Positions 1 to 8,956 of a stretch of DNA of 64,000 nucleotides are shown here, in pieces. Below the pieces are notes generated by a model, which worked only from the letters and a program-made list of their open reading frames with translations, was not told the origin of the DNA and made no database searches. The stretch comes from Duganella alba (GTDB lineage Bacteria; Pseudomonadota; Gammaproteobacteria; Burkholderiales; Burkholderiaceae_D): NCBI RefSeq assembly GCF_009674495.1, contig NZ_WKJN01000027.1, forward strand, positions 19,010-83,009, given 5' to 3'. Numbering within the stretch: position 1 is the first letter of the stretch; every line of letters begins with the position of its first letter. The position numbers were made by a program, and so were the translations under genes.

Positions 1-2
1 AA

Positions 3-1454
3 ACCCGGGAAATCGAGGCCACCATCAACTACGCGGGGCAGAACCTGCTGCTGTCGGCCGGCTACCTCGGCTCGTTTTTCACCAACGACAGCGACCATTA
101 CAATGTGACCGGCCACGTCGGCGCCTATTCCGCGTCGATCGATCCGAATATGTCGCTGGCGCCGGATAATGAGGCGCACAATGTTTTCGTGTCGGGCAAC
201 TACAGGTTTACGCCGACCACGCGCGGCTTGTTCAAGGTTTCCTATACGCGCGGTTTGCAGAACAACGATTTCTATTCGCCGCTGCGGGCCGGGCTGCCGG
301 CCACCTCGCTGCAAGGACGGGTGGACACCACGGCGGTGACAATGGGACTGTCGAGCAATCCGAGTTCCCGCCTGGCGCTGAACGCCAACTTGCGCTACGA
401 AGACCGGCAGGACAAGACGCCGCTGCTGCGCTATTTCACCGGGACGCCGAGCTACACCGGCAGCGGCTACAACAACGACACCTCGCGCCGCAACGTCTCG
501 GCCAAGCTGGACGGCACATATCGCCTGCCCATGCTGTTCAGCGTTGTCGGCGGCTTGGACTGGACGCAGGTGGACCGCACCTTGCCGGTCGCCAGATCGC
601 TTGACTGGCACCGCAGCACCGATGAATGGTCGGCGCGGCTGGGACTGCGCCGCTCGCTGGCGGACAACCTGAACGGCAGCGTCAGCGTCGTCCACAGCAA
701 CCGCACCGGCGACGTCTATGCGCCCACCACCACGTACGCGAAAGGCTTCAGCGATTTTTACAGCGGTGCGGCCAATACGCTGACGCCAAGCTTCATCAAC
801 CCGATTCACTGGGCGGACCGCAAGCGCGACAAGGTCAAGGCCAACCTGGACTGGACGCCGCTGGAAGCGCTGTCGGTGCAATTTATAGCGCAGTCCGCCT
901 GGGACCGATACGGCGCCTACAATGGCTCGCCGGTTGGCAATGACCGGGGCCGGGCGGTGCTGCTGTCGGCCGACGCCAGCTACGCCTTGTCGGAGGACAG
1001 CAACCTGACCGCCTGGATTTCGCAGGACGACACCCACATGCGCCAGAAAACCAATATGGGCTATGTCGGCAACGTCGCGCAGTCGCCGTGGTCGGCGAAT
1101 CTCGGCAATCTCGGCAAGTCGATCGGCGTGGGCGCGAATGTCAAGGCGTCGGAGAAACTGCGGTTGAGCGCCGAATACCAGCTGTCGCTCGACCGCAACG
1201 AGTTCGGCATGCAGGGCAACGGCGTCACCTCGGCGCCTACCATCACCAACCGCCACGCCAGCCTGAAGTTGACCGGCGACTATGCCTACCGCCCCAATAT
1301 GGGCGTCAAGGTGCAGTACGTTTACGACCGGTGGCGTTCCAACGATTGGACCTGGTCTGGTGAAAGCCTGTATGGCGATGGCACGACGGCGAACGTCTAT
1401 CCCAACCAGAGCGTGAATTACGTTGGCGTCTTTGCGTACTTCAAATGGCTCTAG
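3..1454 (+). CDS. MtrB/PioB-type outer-membrane beta-barrel (5' truncated)
   Basis: The frame is open from the left edge, so only the C-terminal 483 residues are seen; full-length family members are usually 650-750 residues. The visible part is alternating polar/aromatic beta-strands separated by Asn/Asp/Gly-rich turns. It ends in a YxYDRW...DW... segment and a last strand closing on an aromatic-rich FAYFKWL end, the pattern of decaheme-associated MtrB/PioB barrels. Such barrels form the outer-membrane sheath around a periplasmic multiheme cytochrome and let electrons cross the outer membrane. The cytochrome partner should lie just upstream, outside the window. The N-terminal CxxC motif typical of MtrB cannot be checked. 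It is followed by a hairpin terminator. Family assignment is by motif impression; another large porin-like barrel is the alternative. Confidence 0.7.
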   Translation, partial: TREIEATINYAGQNLLLSAGYLGSFFTNDSDHYNVTGHVGAYSASIDPNMSLAPDNEAHNVFVSGNYRFTPTTRGLFKVSYTRGLQNNDFYSPLRAGLPATSLQGRVDTTAVTMGLSSNPSSRLALNANLRYEDRQDKTPLLRYFTGTPSYTGSGYNNDTSRRNVSAKLDGTYRLPMLFSVVGGLDWTQVDRTLPVARSLDWHRSTDEWSARLGLRRSLADNLNGSVSVVHSNRTGDVYAPTTTYAKGFSDFYSGAANTLTPSFINPIHWADRKRDKVKANLDWTPLEALSVQFIAQSAWDRYGAYNGSPVGNDRGRAVLLSADASYALSEDSNLTAWISQDDTHMRQKTNMGYVGNVAQSPWSANLGNLGKSIGVGANVKASEKLRLSAEYQLSLDRNEFGMQGNGVTSAPTITNRHASLKLTGDYAYRPNMGVKVQYVYDRWRSNDWTWSGESLYGDGTTANVYPNQSVNYVGVFAYFKWL

Positions 1455-1466
1455 CCTGAGCCTGGC

Positions 1467-1497
1467 GACCCGGCCCTGGCCGGCCGGGTCGTTTTCG
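1467..1497. terminator. Bidirectional hairpin terminator
   Basis: GACCCGGCC (1467-1475) pairs with GGCCGGGTC (1482-1490) across a 6-nt loop and is followed by GTTTTCG. It sits between the convergent 3' ends of the barrel gene (1454) and the small membrane protein gene (1500), so it can serve the forward gene well and the reverse gene less well. Confidence 0.65.
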
Positions 1498-1499
1498 TC

Positions 1500-1826
1500 C
1501 TAGCCGAGCAGCCAGCTCGCCAGGTCCACCGCCAGCTTCAACGCCTTGAACGGCAGCGTCAGGGCGAACCACAGCACGGCCAGGCACTGATCGTTGAGCC
1601 AGTGCGAAATGCGCACGATGCGCTGTTCGGCAGCGCTGCCGTCGAACAGCAGGCCCATGGGAATGGCCACGAAAAACCCCCAGATTCCCCACAGCACCAT
1701 CATGCCCGGCAGCAGCAGGTAGCCAACCAGCACCGCGTAGCGCAGCCACCAGCCGATCACCACCATGATGCCCAAGGTCAGCAGCACACAGCTCAGGTAC
1801 AGCAAACCGTACAGGGCGAAAGTCAT
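1500..1826 (-). CDS. Small multi-pass membrane protein, unknown function
   Basis: 108 residues, very hydrophobic, with about three membrane segments (roughly residues 4-26, 30-60 and 82-105) and a short polar stretch around 62-80. The ATG at 1826 is preceded by GGAG five bases upstream, which decides this start over longer frames. I do not recognise a family. It is divergent from the DUF2971-like gene at 1927, and the shared intergenic region carries a GCGACA-N5-TGTCGC dyad 45 bp from this start codon, so both may answer to one regulator. Confidence 0.65.
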   Translation of the reverse strand: MTFALYGLLYLSCVLLTLGIMVVIGWWLRYAVLVGYLLLPGMMVLWGIWGFFVAIPMGLLFDGSAAEQRIVRISHWLNDQCLAVLWFALTLPFKALKLAVDLASWLLG

Positions 1827-1870
1827 TTGATCTCCATGTGGTCAAGGGAACAGATATTCTCCGGATGCTG

Positions 1871-1900
1871 GCGACACATCATGTCGCAGCGCGCTGCGAC
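1871..1900. promoter_or_regulatory. Putative operator: GCGACA-N5-TGTCGC dyad plus overlapping palindrome
   Basis: GCGACA (1871-1876) and TGTCGC (1882-1887) form an inverted repeat with a 5-nt spacer. It overlaps a perfect 18-bp palindrome, GTCGCAGCG/CGCTGCGAC, at 1883-1900. It lies 45 bp upstream of the reverse gene start (1826) and 40 bp upstream of the forward gene start (1927). The same dyad recurs at 3411-3433 and 11067-11085. The regulator is unknown. Confidence 0.5.
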
Positions 1901-1926
1901 GCGGCTCGTCGCAACGCGGCCGTACC

Positions 1927-2892
1927 ATGCCGGCTTCACTGTCGACCGAGGAGCCAGTATTGTTTCATTCCGGGATTTTCCATGAGGTGCGCGGTAGTCT
2001 GGCGCTGCAGCGCGCCGCCTTTGTTGCCGACCAGCGCGCCGACGATGCGGCGCAGGTGCCGCCAACGCTGTTTTACAGCACCGACGCGGCCGGCCTGCGC
2101 GGCGTCATCGCCGGACGCGCGTTGCCGGCGGTGCTGTCCGGCATGAGCAGCATGCACGCCGAGATCGATGCCGGCATGGCGCGGCTGCGCTCCTTCGTCA
2201 CGGACCGCCTGGCCCGCCACACCGATGCGGGACGGCGCTTCTTTTGCGAAGAAGTGCTGGCCTATCTGCAGCGCATCGCGCTTGGGAATGCCACCGGTTA
2301 CGAAAGCTTTGTATTGCGCCTGCATGCGGGAGTCGCCAATGCCGCCGGTTATCGTCTCGGCCTGTCCACCGCCAGTCTGGAGGTGCGCGGCGACGCCAGC
2401 GCGGCGGGCGGCGCGCTGCGGCTGGCCCGGGCGATTTACAGCCGCGCGCAACAGCAGTCCTTGCTGGAGCGCTGGTGCGCGGCGTGCGAAGACAGCTATG
2501 TCGACGCATTGGCCTTGTTCGGCGCCGAGCGGCATGACAGTTTTTTGGCCACATGCTGGGATGCGTTTCTCCAGGTCGCCATGGAACTGGTGGTGCTGTA
2601 CCGCGACCCGGAACGCGCCGCCGAGCAGGAATGGGTGGCGACCCTGCTTGACCTGCGGCCGTTGTCGGAGCGCGCCAACGACAATGTGCAGTACGCGCTT
2701 GCCGCGAACGCGCTGGTGCCGTATGTGTCGCTGCCGTTGCGCGCGCAAGGTGAAACGCCCGGCCTGTGCCTGCAGCAGATTCTGGTCGATGCGGCGCTGA
2801 CCGGTCCGGCGGCGACGGCGGGCGTCTCGGCCTTTTTGCGCCATCACGGCCTGTTTGGCGTGCAGGTGTTCACCGAAGGGAGTACCGCATGA
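1927..2892 (+). CDS. DUF2971-like hypothetical protein
   Basis: 321 residues, soluble, with no signal peptide. Residues about 48-82 (FYSTDAAGLRGVIAGRALPA, then a short S/M-rich stretch) resemble the opening of DUF2971 proteins, in which a Y-x-S/T-x2-xLxxIl motif precedes a conserved ND...E. The ND...E signature itself is not clear, so the match is weak. DUF2971 proteins have no settled biochemical role; some sit in phage-defence islands. The ATG has no obvious Shine-Dalgarno, so the start is uncertain. The stop codon overlaps the start of the downstream hydrolase in ATGA, so the two are probably translated together. A GCGACA dyad precedes the operon. Confidence 0.55.
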   Translation: MPASLSTEEPVLFHSGIFHEVRGSLALQRAAFVADQRADDAAQVPPTLFYSTDAAGLRGVIAGRALPAVLSGMSSMHAEIDAGMARLRSFVTDRLARHTDAGRRFFCEEVLAYLQRIALGNATGYESFVLRLHAGVANAAGYRLGLSTASLEVRGDASAAGGALRLARAIYSRAQQQSLLERWCAACEDSYVDALALFGAERHDSFLATCWDAFLQVAMELVVLYRDPERAAEQEWVATLLDLRPLSERANDNVQYALAANALVPYVSLPLRAQGETPGLCLQQILVDAALTGPAATAGVSAFLRHHGLFGVQVFTEGSTA

Positions 2893-3422
2893 AGCCGCTC
2901 GTGATTTTCTCGCATGGCAAGGAGTCCGGACCGTGGGGCCGCAAAATCCAGGCGCTGGCCGCGCTGGCTTCGGACTGGGGCGCGGAAGTGTTCAGCGTCG
3001 ATTATCGGCTGCCGTCGCCGCAGTCCGGCACCTTTCACGCCGAGTGTGAGCGCCGTGTGGCGCAGCTGCTGGCCCATCCGGTGGCGGCGGGGCGTCCGCT
3101 GGTGCTGGTGGGCTCGAGCATGGGCGGCTATGTGTCGGCGCGGGCCAGCGCCACCTTGCGGCCGGCCGGCCTGTTCCTGCTGGCGCCGGCTTTTTTTCTT
3201 GACGCCTACGCCGAGCCGGCGCCCGCGCCGCATGCCGGCCACACCGCGCTGGTGCATGGCTGGGGAGATGACGTGGTGCCGCCGGAACACAGCATCCGCT
3301 ACGCGCGCCAACACCGCTGCAGTCTGCACCTGCTCGACGGCGATCATCGCCTCAATGACGCCTTGCCGGCGATCGCGCCGCTGTTCGCCGGTTTTCTGGC
3401 GCGGCTGCCTCCTGCGACATAA
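2889..3422 (+). CDS. Alpha/beta-hydrolase family protein
   Basis: 177 residues, a compact single-domain alpha/beta hydrolase. It opens with a first strand and oxyanion loop (VIFSHGKESG, residues 5-14). The nucleophile elbow is GSSMGG near residue 78, an acidic residue follows in HGWGDDVVP, and the general-base histidine is in DGDHRLND near 155, giving the order Ser-Asp-His. Small hydrolases of this type (YqiA/RsbQ-like) act on esters or acyl groups, but the substrate cannot be told. It overlaps the upstream DUF2971-like gene by 4 bp (ATGA). Its stop codon lies inside the second GCGACA-type operator, which instead serves the next gene. Confidence 0.75.
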   Translation: MKPLVIFSHGKESGPWGRKIQALAALASDWGAEVFSVDYRLPSPQSGTFHAECERRVAQLLAHPVAAGRPLVLVGSSMGGYVSARASATLRPAGLFLLAPAFFLDAYAEPAPAPHAGHTALVHGWGDDVVPPEHSIRYARQHRCSLHLLDGDHRLNDALPAIAPLFAGFLARLPPAT

Positions 3423-3433
3423 TCTGTCGCAGG
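3411..3433. promoter_or_regulatory. Putative operator: CCTGCGACA-N5-TGTCGCAGG
   Basis: A perfect 9-bp inverted repeat: CCTGCGACA at 3411-3419 and TGTCGCAGG at 3425-3433. It is 52 bp upstream of the 5'-nucleotidase start and overlaps the stop codon of the hydrolase. It could also be read as a terminator stem, but no T-tract follows, and the core matches dyads at 1871 and 11067, so an operator is preferred. Confidence 0.55.
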
Positions 3434-3484
3434 GGCGCGTATCGTGGTGACTGTCGGCGCGGTGCCGGCGCCACCGGAGAAAAC

Positions 3485-4423
3485 ATGACGCAACAAGTAC
3501 CTGACAAGCTGGTGATCGCGATTTCCTCGCGTGCCCTGTTCGATCTCGACGAGAGCCACCATATTTACGAAACCGACGGCCTGGCCGCCTATTGCGCCCA
3601 CCAGCGCGCGCATGAAAGCGTGCCGCTGGCGCCGGGCGTGGCGTTTCCGCTGGTGCAAAAGCTGCTGGCGCTGAACACGCCCGATCCGCAGCGGCCTCGC
3701 GTGGAAGTGATACTGGTGTCGCGCAACAGCGCCGACACCGGCCTGCGCATATTCAATTCGATCCGCCACAGCGGCCTCGATATCGTGCGCGCCGCCTTCA
3801 CCGGCGGCGCCAGTTCGCAGCGCTACCTGGCCGCGTTCGGCGCCCACCTGTTCCTGTCGGCCGACGCCGGCGATGTGCGCGCCGCCATCGACGCCGGCTA
3901 TGCCGCCGCCACCATCCTGCCGTCGTCGGGGCAGGGCGAGGGCGCCGGCGGCCAGCTGCGCATCGCCTTCGATGGCGACGCGGTGCTGTTCTCCGATGTG
4001 TCCGAGCGCATCTACAAGCAACGCGGCCTGGCCGCCTTCGCCGCCAACGAACTGGCCGAAGCCGGCACGCCGCTGCCGGGCGGTCCGTTCAAGGAATTCC
4101 TGGCGGCGCTGCATCGCATCCAGGCCGATTTTCCGCAGGACGCGGCGCCGCTGCGCACCGCCCTCATCACGGCGCGCTCGGCGCCGTCGCACGAACGCGC
4201 CATCCGCACCCTGCGCGCCTGGAACATCAACATCGACGAAGCGCTGTTCCTGGGCGGCATGCCGAAAGGGCCGTTCCTCAAGGCCTTCGGCGCCGATATT
4301 TTCTTCGACGACCAGCAGGGCCATTGCGATTCCGCGCGCGTCCACGTCGCCACCGGCCATGTGCCGTATGGCGTCGCCAACGAGGCGCCGGCCAGCCTTC
4401 CGTTTTCTGTTGTTTCCCAATAG
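3485..4423 (+). CDS. 5'-nucleotidase (cytosolic NT5C1-like family)
   Basis: 312 residues matching the 5-nucleotidase family (PF06189, animal cytosolic 5'-nucleotidase I). Recognisable blocks are AISSRALFDLDESH near residue 12 with the catalytic DxDE-like acid pair, VSRNSADTGLRIFNSI around 80, FTGG around 100, AFDGDAVLFSD around 160, and FFDDQQGHC near 280. Members hydrolyse nucleoside monophosphates to nucleoside and phosphate in the cytosol. The start has AGAAAAC just upstream. A GCGACA-type dyad precedes it by 52 bp, and a WYL regulator gene follows after 37 bp on the same strand, so the two may be co-transcribed. Confidence 0.85.
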   Translation: MTQQVPDKLVIAISSRALFDLDESHHIYETDGLAAYCAHQRAHESVPLAPGVAFPLVQKLLALNTPDPQRPRVEVILVSRNSADTGLRIFNSIRHSGLDIVRAAFTGGASSQRYLAAFGAHLFLSADAGDVRAAIDAGYAAATILPSSGQGEGAGGQLRIAFDGDAVLFSDVSERIYKQRGLAAFAANELAEAGTPLPGGPFKEFLAALHRIQADFPQDAAPLRTALITARSAPSHERAIRTLRAWNINIDEALFLGGMPKGPFLKAFGADIFFDDQQGHCDSARVHVATGHVPYGVANEAPASLPFSVVSQ

Positions 4424-4460
4424 AATGCGATTACACAGCGCTCACCCGGATCAGACACCG

Positions 4461-5474
4461 ATGGCCATCAACCAACACTCCCTGCTGCGCCAATGGCACA
4501 TGCTGCGCATGGTGCCGCGCGCGCCGGCAAAGATTACCGCACGCGAGTTGCGGGACCGTCTGCAGCGCGCCGAATTCGATGTCCACGAGCGCAGCGTGCA
4601 GCGCGACCTCAACGAGCTGGCGCAAGTCTTCCCGCTGTGCGTGGACACGCGCGACAAGCCGTTCGGCTGGAGCTGGCAGCGTGACGCCGCCAGTTTCGAT
4701 CTGCCCGGCCTGAGCACGCCGGAGGCGCTGACGCTGGCGCTGGTCGAGCAGCACCTGCGGCATGTGCTGCCGCCGGCCACGCTCGACGACTTGCAGCCGC
4801 ACTTCCAGTCGGCCGCGCGGGCGCTGTCGGCGCCGCAGGGGCCGGCGCCGTCGCGCTCCTGGCTCGACAAGATCCGCACCGTGCAGCCGATGCAGCCGCT
4901 GCTGGCGCCGGACATGGACCCGGTCTGCCAGCGCACCGTGTACGAGGCGCTGATGCAGGAACGCCAGCTGGCGCTGCGCTATCGCAAGCAGGATGCGGCC
5001 GAGCCAAGCACCTATCCGGTGGTGCATCCGCTGGCCATCGTCCAGCGCGGTCCGCTGATGTATCTGGTCTGCCTGTTCGCCGACTATGCCGACGTGCGCA
5101 CCATTGCGCTGCACCGCGTGGTGGCGGCGGAGATGCTGTACGAACCGGCGCGCAAGAGTCCGACCTTCGACATCGACGACTACATCGCGCAGGGGCAGAT
5201 GGGGGTGGTGACGGGCGCGCCGATCGAGCTCGACGCGGTGTTCTCGGCGGTGGCGGGCAAGCATTTGTACGAGACGCCGCTGAGCGCGCAGCAGACCCTC
5301 ACGGCGTTGCCGGACGGCCGCCTGCGCCTGGTGGCCAGCGTGCCGAGCACCAAGGCGCTGCTGTGGTGGCTGCTTGGCTTCGGCGACGGCGTGGAAGTGC
5401 GCGGGCCGGCCGAGCTGCGCGCGCAGATGCGCGCCACCATCGACAACATGGCGCAGGCCTACCGCGCCGCCTAG
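4461..5474 (+). CDS. WYL-domain helix-turn-helix transcriptional regulator
   Basis: 337 residues. The N-terminal 60 residues form a winged helix-turn-helix of the DeoR/YafY kind (KITARELRDRL ... ERSVQRDLNEL). The middle holds a WYL domain, seen as VVHPLAIVQRGPLMYLVCL followed by ALHRVVAAEML, and a C-terminal extension ends near VEVRGPAELRAQM. WYL regulators sense nucleic-acid or nucleotide ligands and control DNA-damage, metabolic or phage-defence genes. The start at 4461 is the first ATG after the nucleotidase stop that gives an intact helix-turn-helix. Its 3' end overlaps that of the convergent nuclease-helicase by 4 bp. It is a candidate, not proven, reader of the GCGACA-N5-TGTCGC sites nearby. 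Confidence 0.85.
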   Translation: MAINQHSLLRQWHMLRMVPRAPAKITARELRDRLQRAEFDVHERSVQRDLNELAQVFPLCVDTRDKPFGWSWQRDAASFDLPGLSTPEALTLALVEQHLRHVLPPATLDDLQPHFQSAARALSAPQGPAPSRSWLDKIRTVQPMQPLLAPDMDPVCQRTVYEALMQERQLALRYRKQDAAEPSTYPVVHPLAIVQRGPLMYLVCLFADYADVRTIALHRVVAAEMLYEPARKSPTFDIDDYIAQGQMGVVTGAPIELDAVFSAVAGKHLYETPLSAQQTLTALPDGRLRLVASVPSTKALLWWLLGFGDGVEVRGPAELRAQMRATIDNMAQAYRAA

Positions 5475-8400
5475 CGCCCGCGATACAGGCGGGACAGCAG
5501 ATTCACTTTGCCCATCTGCTCGGGAGTACTGACCCTGGTGCTGGCCAGGCCCGGGTGCATCACCACCACGGCCAGGCTTTGGGCGCGCGATACCGCGACG
5601 TTGAGACGGCGCGTGTCGAACAAGAAGTCCAGGCCGTGCGGCGCATCGTTGGCGTCGCTGCTGCACATCGACACGAACACGATCGCCGCTTCCTGACCCT
5701 GGAACCGGTCCACGCTGCCGACCTTGGCGCTGGCGCCGCCGGGCAGGCGCGCCAGGCGCGCCTTCAATTTGTTGACCTGGAAATTGTAGGGCGCGACAAA
5801 CAGCATGTCGTCCCAGCCGCCCAGGCGCTCGGCGCCGTGCTTGTCGACCACGGTGCGGCCCAGCAGTTCGGCCGCCAGCCCGGCGATCGCTTCCACCTCC
5901 TCGTCGCTGGCCTGGCTGTTGCCCTGGTGTGCGACCGGCACGATGACGATGCCGGCCTCGCGGTCCAGCGGCCCGGCATAGCCGGCCGGCACGCGCACCA
6001 CCTGGCGCTCGGTGCCGGCAGCCGCTTGCAGGCGGCCCTCGTAGACCGCGGCGGAAATAAACTGGTTGACGGCCGGATGCATGCGCGCCGTGGTGTCCAG
6101 GAAAATGCCGCGCTCGGGGGCGATGGTGGCCTGTTCGCCCATCAGGTAATCCAGCGTCGACAGGCCGCTCTCGCCCGGGTGCGTCCCCTGGGTCGGCTGG
6201 CCCAGCTGCATCTGGTCGCCGATCAGCACCAGATTGTGGGCGGCGCCGCTCATGCCGACCAGATTGGCGACGCTGACCTGGCCGGCCTCGTCGACGAACA
6301 GGTAGTCGAACTGCCGCTCCAGGTCGGCGCGGCAGAAGCCCCATGCGGTGGTCCCCACCACGCAGCCGGGCTGGACCCATTCCGCCAGTCCCTGGTTGGC
6401 GAGTACCTGCACGCCGAGCCCGGCCAGCGCCTCGTCGGTGGGCTTGGTGCAGGCGAAGGCGGCGTCGATGCCCTGGTCGCGGCACACTTCGGCGCTGCGG
6501 ATCAGCAGGTTGTTGATGGCCTTATGGCTGTTGCTGCTGATGCCGACTTTTTTCCTTGCCGCATCAGCGCGGCGATCACGTGCGAGGCGGTATAGGTCTT
6601 GCCGGTGCCCGGCGGTCCCTGCAGCGTGAGGCAGGACGATTGCAGGCCGGAGATCGCCGCGATGATGCCGGCCATGCGCCCGGCGCCGCTGCCGCTGACC
6701 ACGGCGGCGCCGGGCGCGCGGCCGGCGATGCGCGGCGGCTGGCGCCGCAGGAAGTCGAGGATGGCGGTGTCGCCGGCGGCGTCGTGGGCCAGGTAGCGCT
6801 GGGCGACGCGTTCGATGGCGCCGGGAATCGGTTCCGGATTGATGTACTCATTCGGAATCAAGGTGATGCGCGGCGCCGGTTCGGCTTTGGCCTTGAGCAG
6901 CAGCAGTCCGGCCGTGGTGTCGACGCTGGACACCGTGACCTTGCTCTGGGCCGCGTCCAGCACGAAGTAGTCGCCCGTCAGGCCCTTGCATTCCTGGTTG
7001 GGATCGAAGCGGTATTCGTAGGTGAGATTGCGCTCGCTGGCTTTGCCCTTGAACGGCGCGCGTTCGGTGCGCTGGCAGCCGGCGATGCAGTCGAGGTCGT
7101 CGAACAGTTCGCTGTCGGTATTGCCGAGGCGGTCGAACAGGCGCCAGAACATCGGCTTGTTTTCGCGCCGATGGAATTCGAGCAGCCATGCCAGCGTTGC
7201 CGCCACCGGGTCGGCCGCGGCGCGCGCCTGCAAGGCGGCGCGCAGCGGCGAGACGGGCGGCGGCGCCTGCGGGGCATCGGCCTCGTCGCCGCCCTGGTTG
7301 GCGAAGACGATGCCGCTGGCCTGCTGCTGTTGGCGCAGCCAGTCCACCAGTTCCTGGGTGGAGTCGCAATCGTCCTTGTTGTAGGCGCGGATGTCGGCCA
7401 GGACCGGTTCGGTTTTCCAGGCATCCGGCGTGGGCGGCCGGCCGCCGTGGTCGTGCGCGAACTGGCTGCGCCAGGCGTCGTACACCACCACGGAATCGCC
7501 GCCGTTGGCCACTTCCGTGTTGCGCTTGGGACGATACAGGTGTTCGACATTCTTGATCGAATAACGCGGCTCGCCGACCAGCAGCGCACCCTTGACGACC
7601 TTGTACAGGTCGACAAACACGTTGTGCCGCAGCAGCTGGTCCACCTCCATTTCGCAGATGCCGTAACGCCCCATCAGTTTCCGGCAGGCGGTAATCTCAT
7701 AGCTCGCATAGTGGTAGATGTGCATGGCGGGATCGCGCTGCCAGCGCGCGTAAGCCCAGTGGATGAAGTCGGCAAAACACTGCTTTTCCTGCGCCGCGTC
7801 GTGGGCCCAGAAGTCGATGAACTGGCGTTGCCCGTCGGCGTCGAAATAGGTGCTGCCCCACAGGTATTCGAGGCCGTCTTTGTCCAGCGGAAAACCTTCG
7901 ATGTCGAAGAAAATATCCTGCGGCGAGGCCGGCGGCAGCAGCCACAAGCCCTGACCTTCGGTAGTCAACAGCTGATACAGCGGCACGGCTTGTCCGGCGC
8001 TGCGGTGTTGCAGGCTGGCCTGGGCCCGCAGCCTGGCCAGCGTTTCCGTGTCGAGTCCCTTGACTGCGAAGCCGTCCGGCAGTTCCGCCAGTTGCCGCAG
8101 GGTGGTCACGCCGGCCGCCTTGAGCTTGCCGATCTGGCTCTTGCGTATTGTCGCCACCCGGCCCAAGTGATCGCGGTCGAGCAACAGGCCGGCGGCGTAC
8201 TCGGACCAGCGGCCCCAGTCGTCGGAGTCGGCCGGGTCAGGCTGCGCCGCGCTGTCGAAGCGCGCCTGCGCGGCAAGGAAATCGGCCTTGATGCACTGGT
8301 AGTAAGCCAGGTAGTTTTCGGTGCGGAACGGCACGTCCTCGGCGCTGCCCAGCGCCACCGTCAGCGTGGCGGGCAGGCGCTGCTGGATGGTCTCCAGCAT

Positions 8401-8865
8401 CTCGGCGTAGCAGCACATTTGCAGCAGGTAATCCGGCTTGACTTTCGACGCCAGCTTGGTGTCCCAGATCTCGTAATGCCAGCCGCCCAGCGCCGAGGCG
8501 CCCGGCGTCTTCACCAGGAAATCGGCCACGCCGGCAAAGGGCGGCAACTCCAGGTAGGCCTGATAAATGATGTCCGCGCCGCCGCGCAGGGCGGCGAGGG
8601 TGGCGGCGGCGCGGTCCGCGCGCGGCCCGCGGGTGGGAATTTCGGCGATGCTGTCGCCCCTGGCGCGGAACGCCGCGAGCTTGGCGGTTTCATGCGCGAT
8701 GCCGCGCTCCGCGAGCAGGGTCATCAGTCCGTCCGGCGCATCGGCCGGCGGCACGCGGTCCGGATGTTCCAGCGCAAAGCGCGTCATCCAGCTGGCGAAA
8801 GGGCTGCCGACGTAGGTCGTCAGGTCGGTCGGGGAATACACAATAGCGCCATCGTACTTTTGCAT
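5471..8865 (-). CDS. TM0106-type RecB-like nuclease / SF1 helicase, split by a frameshift
   Basis: Two overlapping frames join into one protein of about 1131 residues. In order: a PD-(D/E)XK RecB-like nuclease (YEIWDTKLASKVKPDYLLQ), an RNase-H-like exonuclease segment (IFFDIEGFP ... YNKDDCDS), then a UPF1/AAA_11-AAA_12-type SF1 helicase. The helicase shows Walker A GPPGTGKT, motif Ia SSNSHKAINNLL, DEAGQ, GDQMQLGQ and VAVSRAQ. The frame breaks 11 codons after the Walker A motif, at A AAA AAG (6553-6547). Reading on in frame 0 stops at 6502 (787 residues, no helicase core); a -1 slip restores motif Ia exactly. ATG 8865 was chosen over an upstream extension because the nuclease-family start (YSPTDLTTYV) follows it. 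A one-base sequencing deletion in the A-run is the alternative to programmed frameshifting. Confidence 0.8.
6501..6553 (-). promoter_or_regulatory. Candidate -1 ribosomal frameshift signal
   Basis: On the reverse strand the heptamer A AAA AAG (6553 to 6547) lies in the correct phase, as GGA|AAA|AAG. Five bases later ATCAGCAG (6541-6534) can pair with CTGCTGAT (6508-6501), an 8-bp stem with a 25-nt loop. The same heptamer with a downstream stem drives -1 frameshifting in E. coli dnaX. The frame-0 stop TGA (6504-6502) lies within the 3' arm of the stem. No clear upstream Shine-Dalgarno-like stimulator at the dnaX distance is visible. Confidence 0.45.
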
Positions 8866-8956
8866 GAAGTGCCCTGCCTTGATTGATCCATTAATTATAG
8901 CGATTATCTTTCTGGTTGGAATTTTTTTTGCGACATCGCATGACACCCCGGCCGGT

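Noticed and set aside
8929..8944. TGCGACA at the nuclease-helicase promoter
   Set aside because: Only one half-site of the GCGACA-N5-TGTCGC dyad is present; the second half reads TGACACC.
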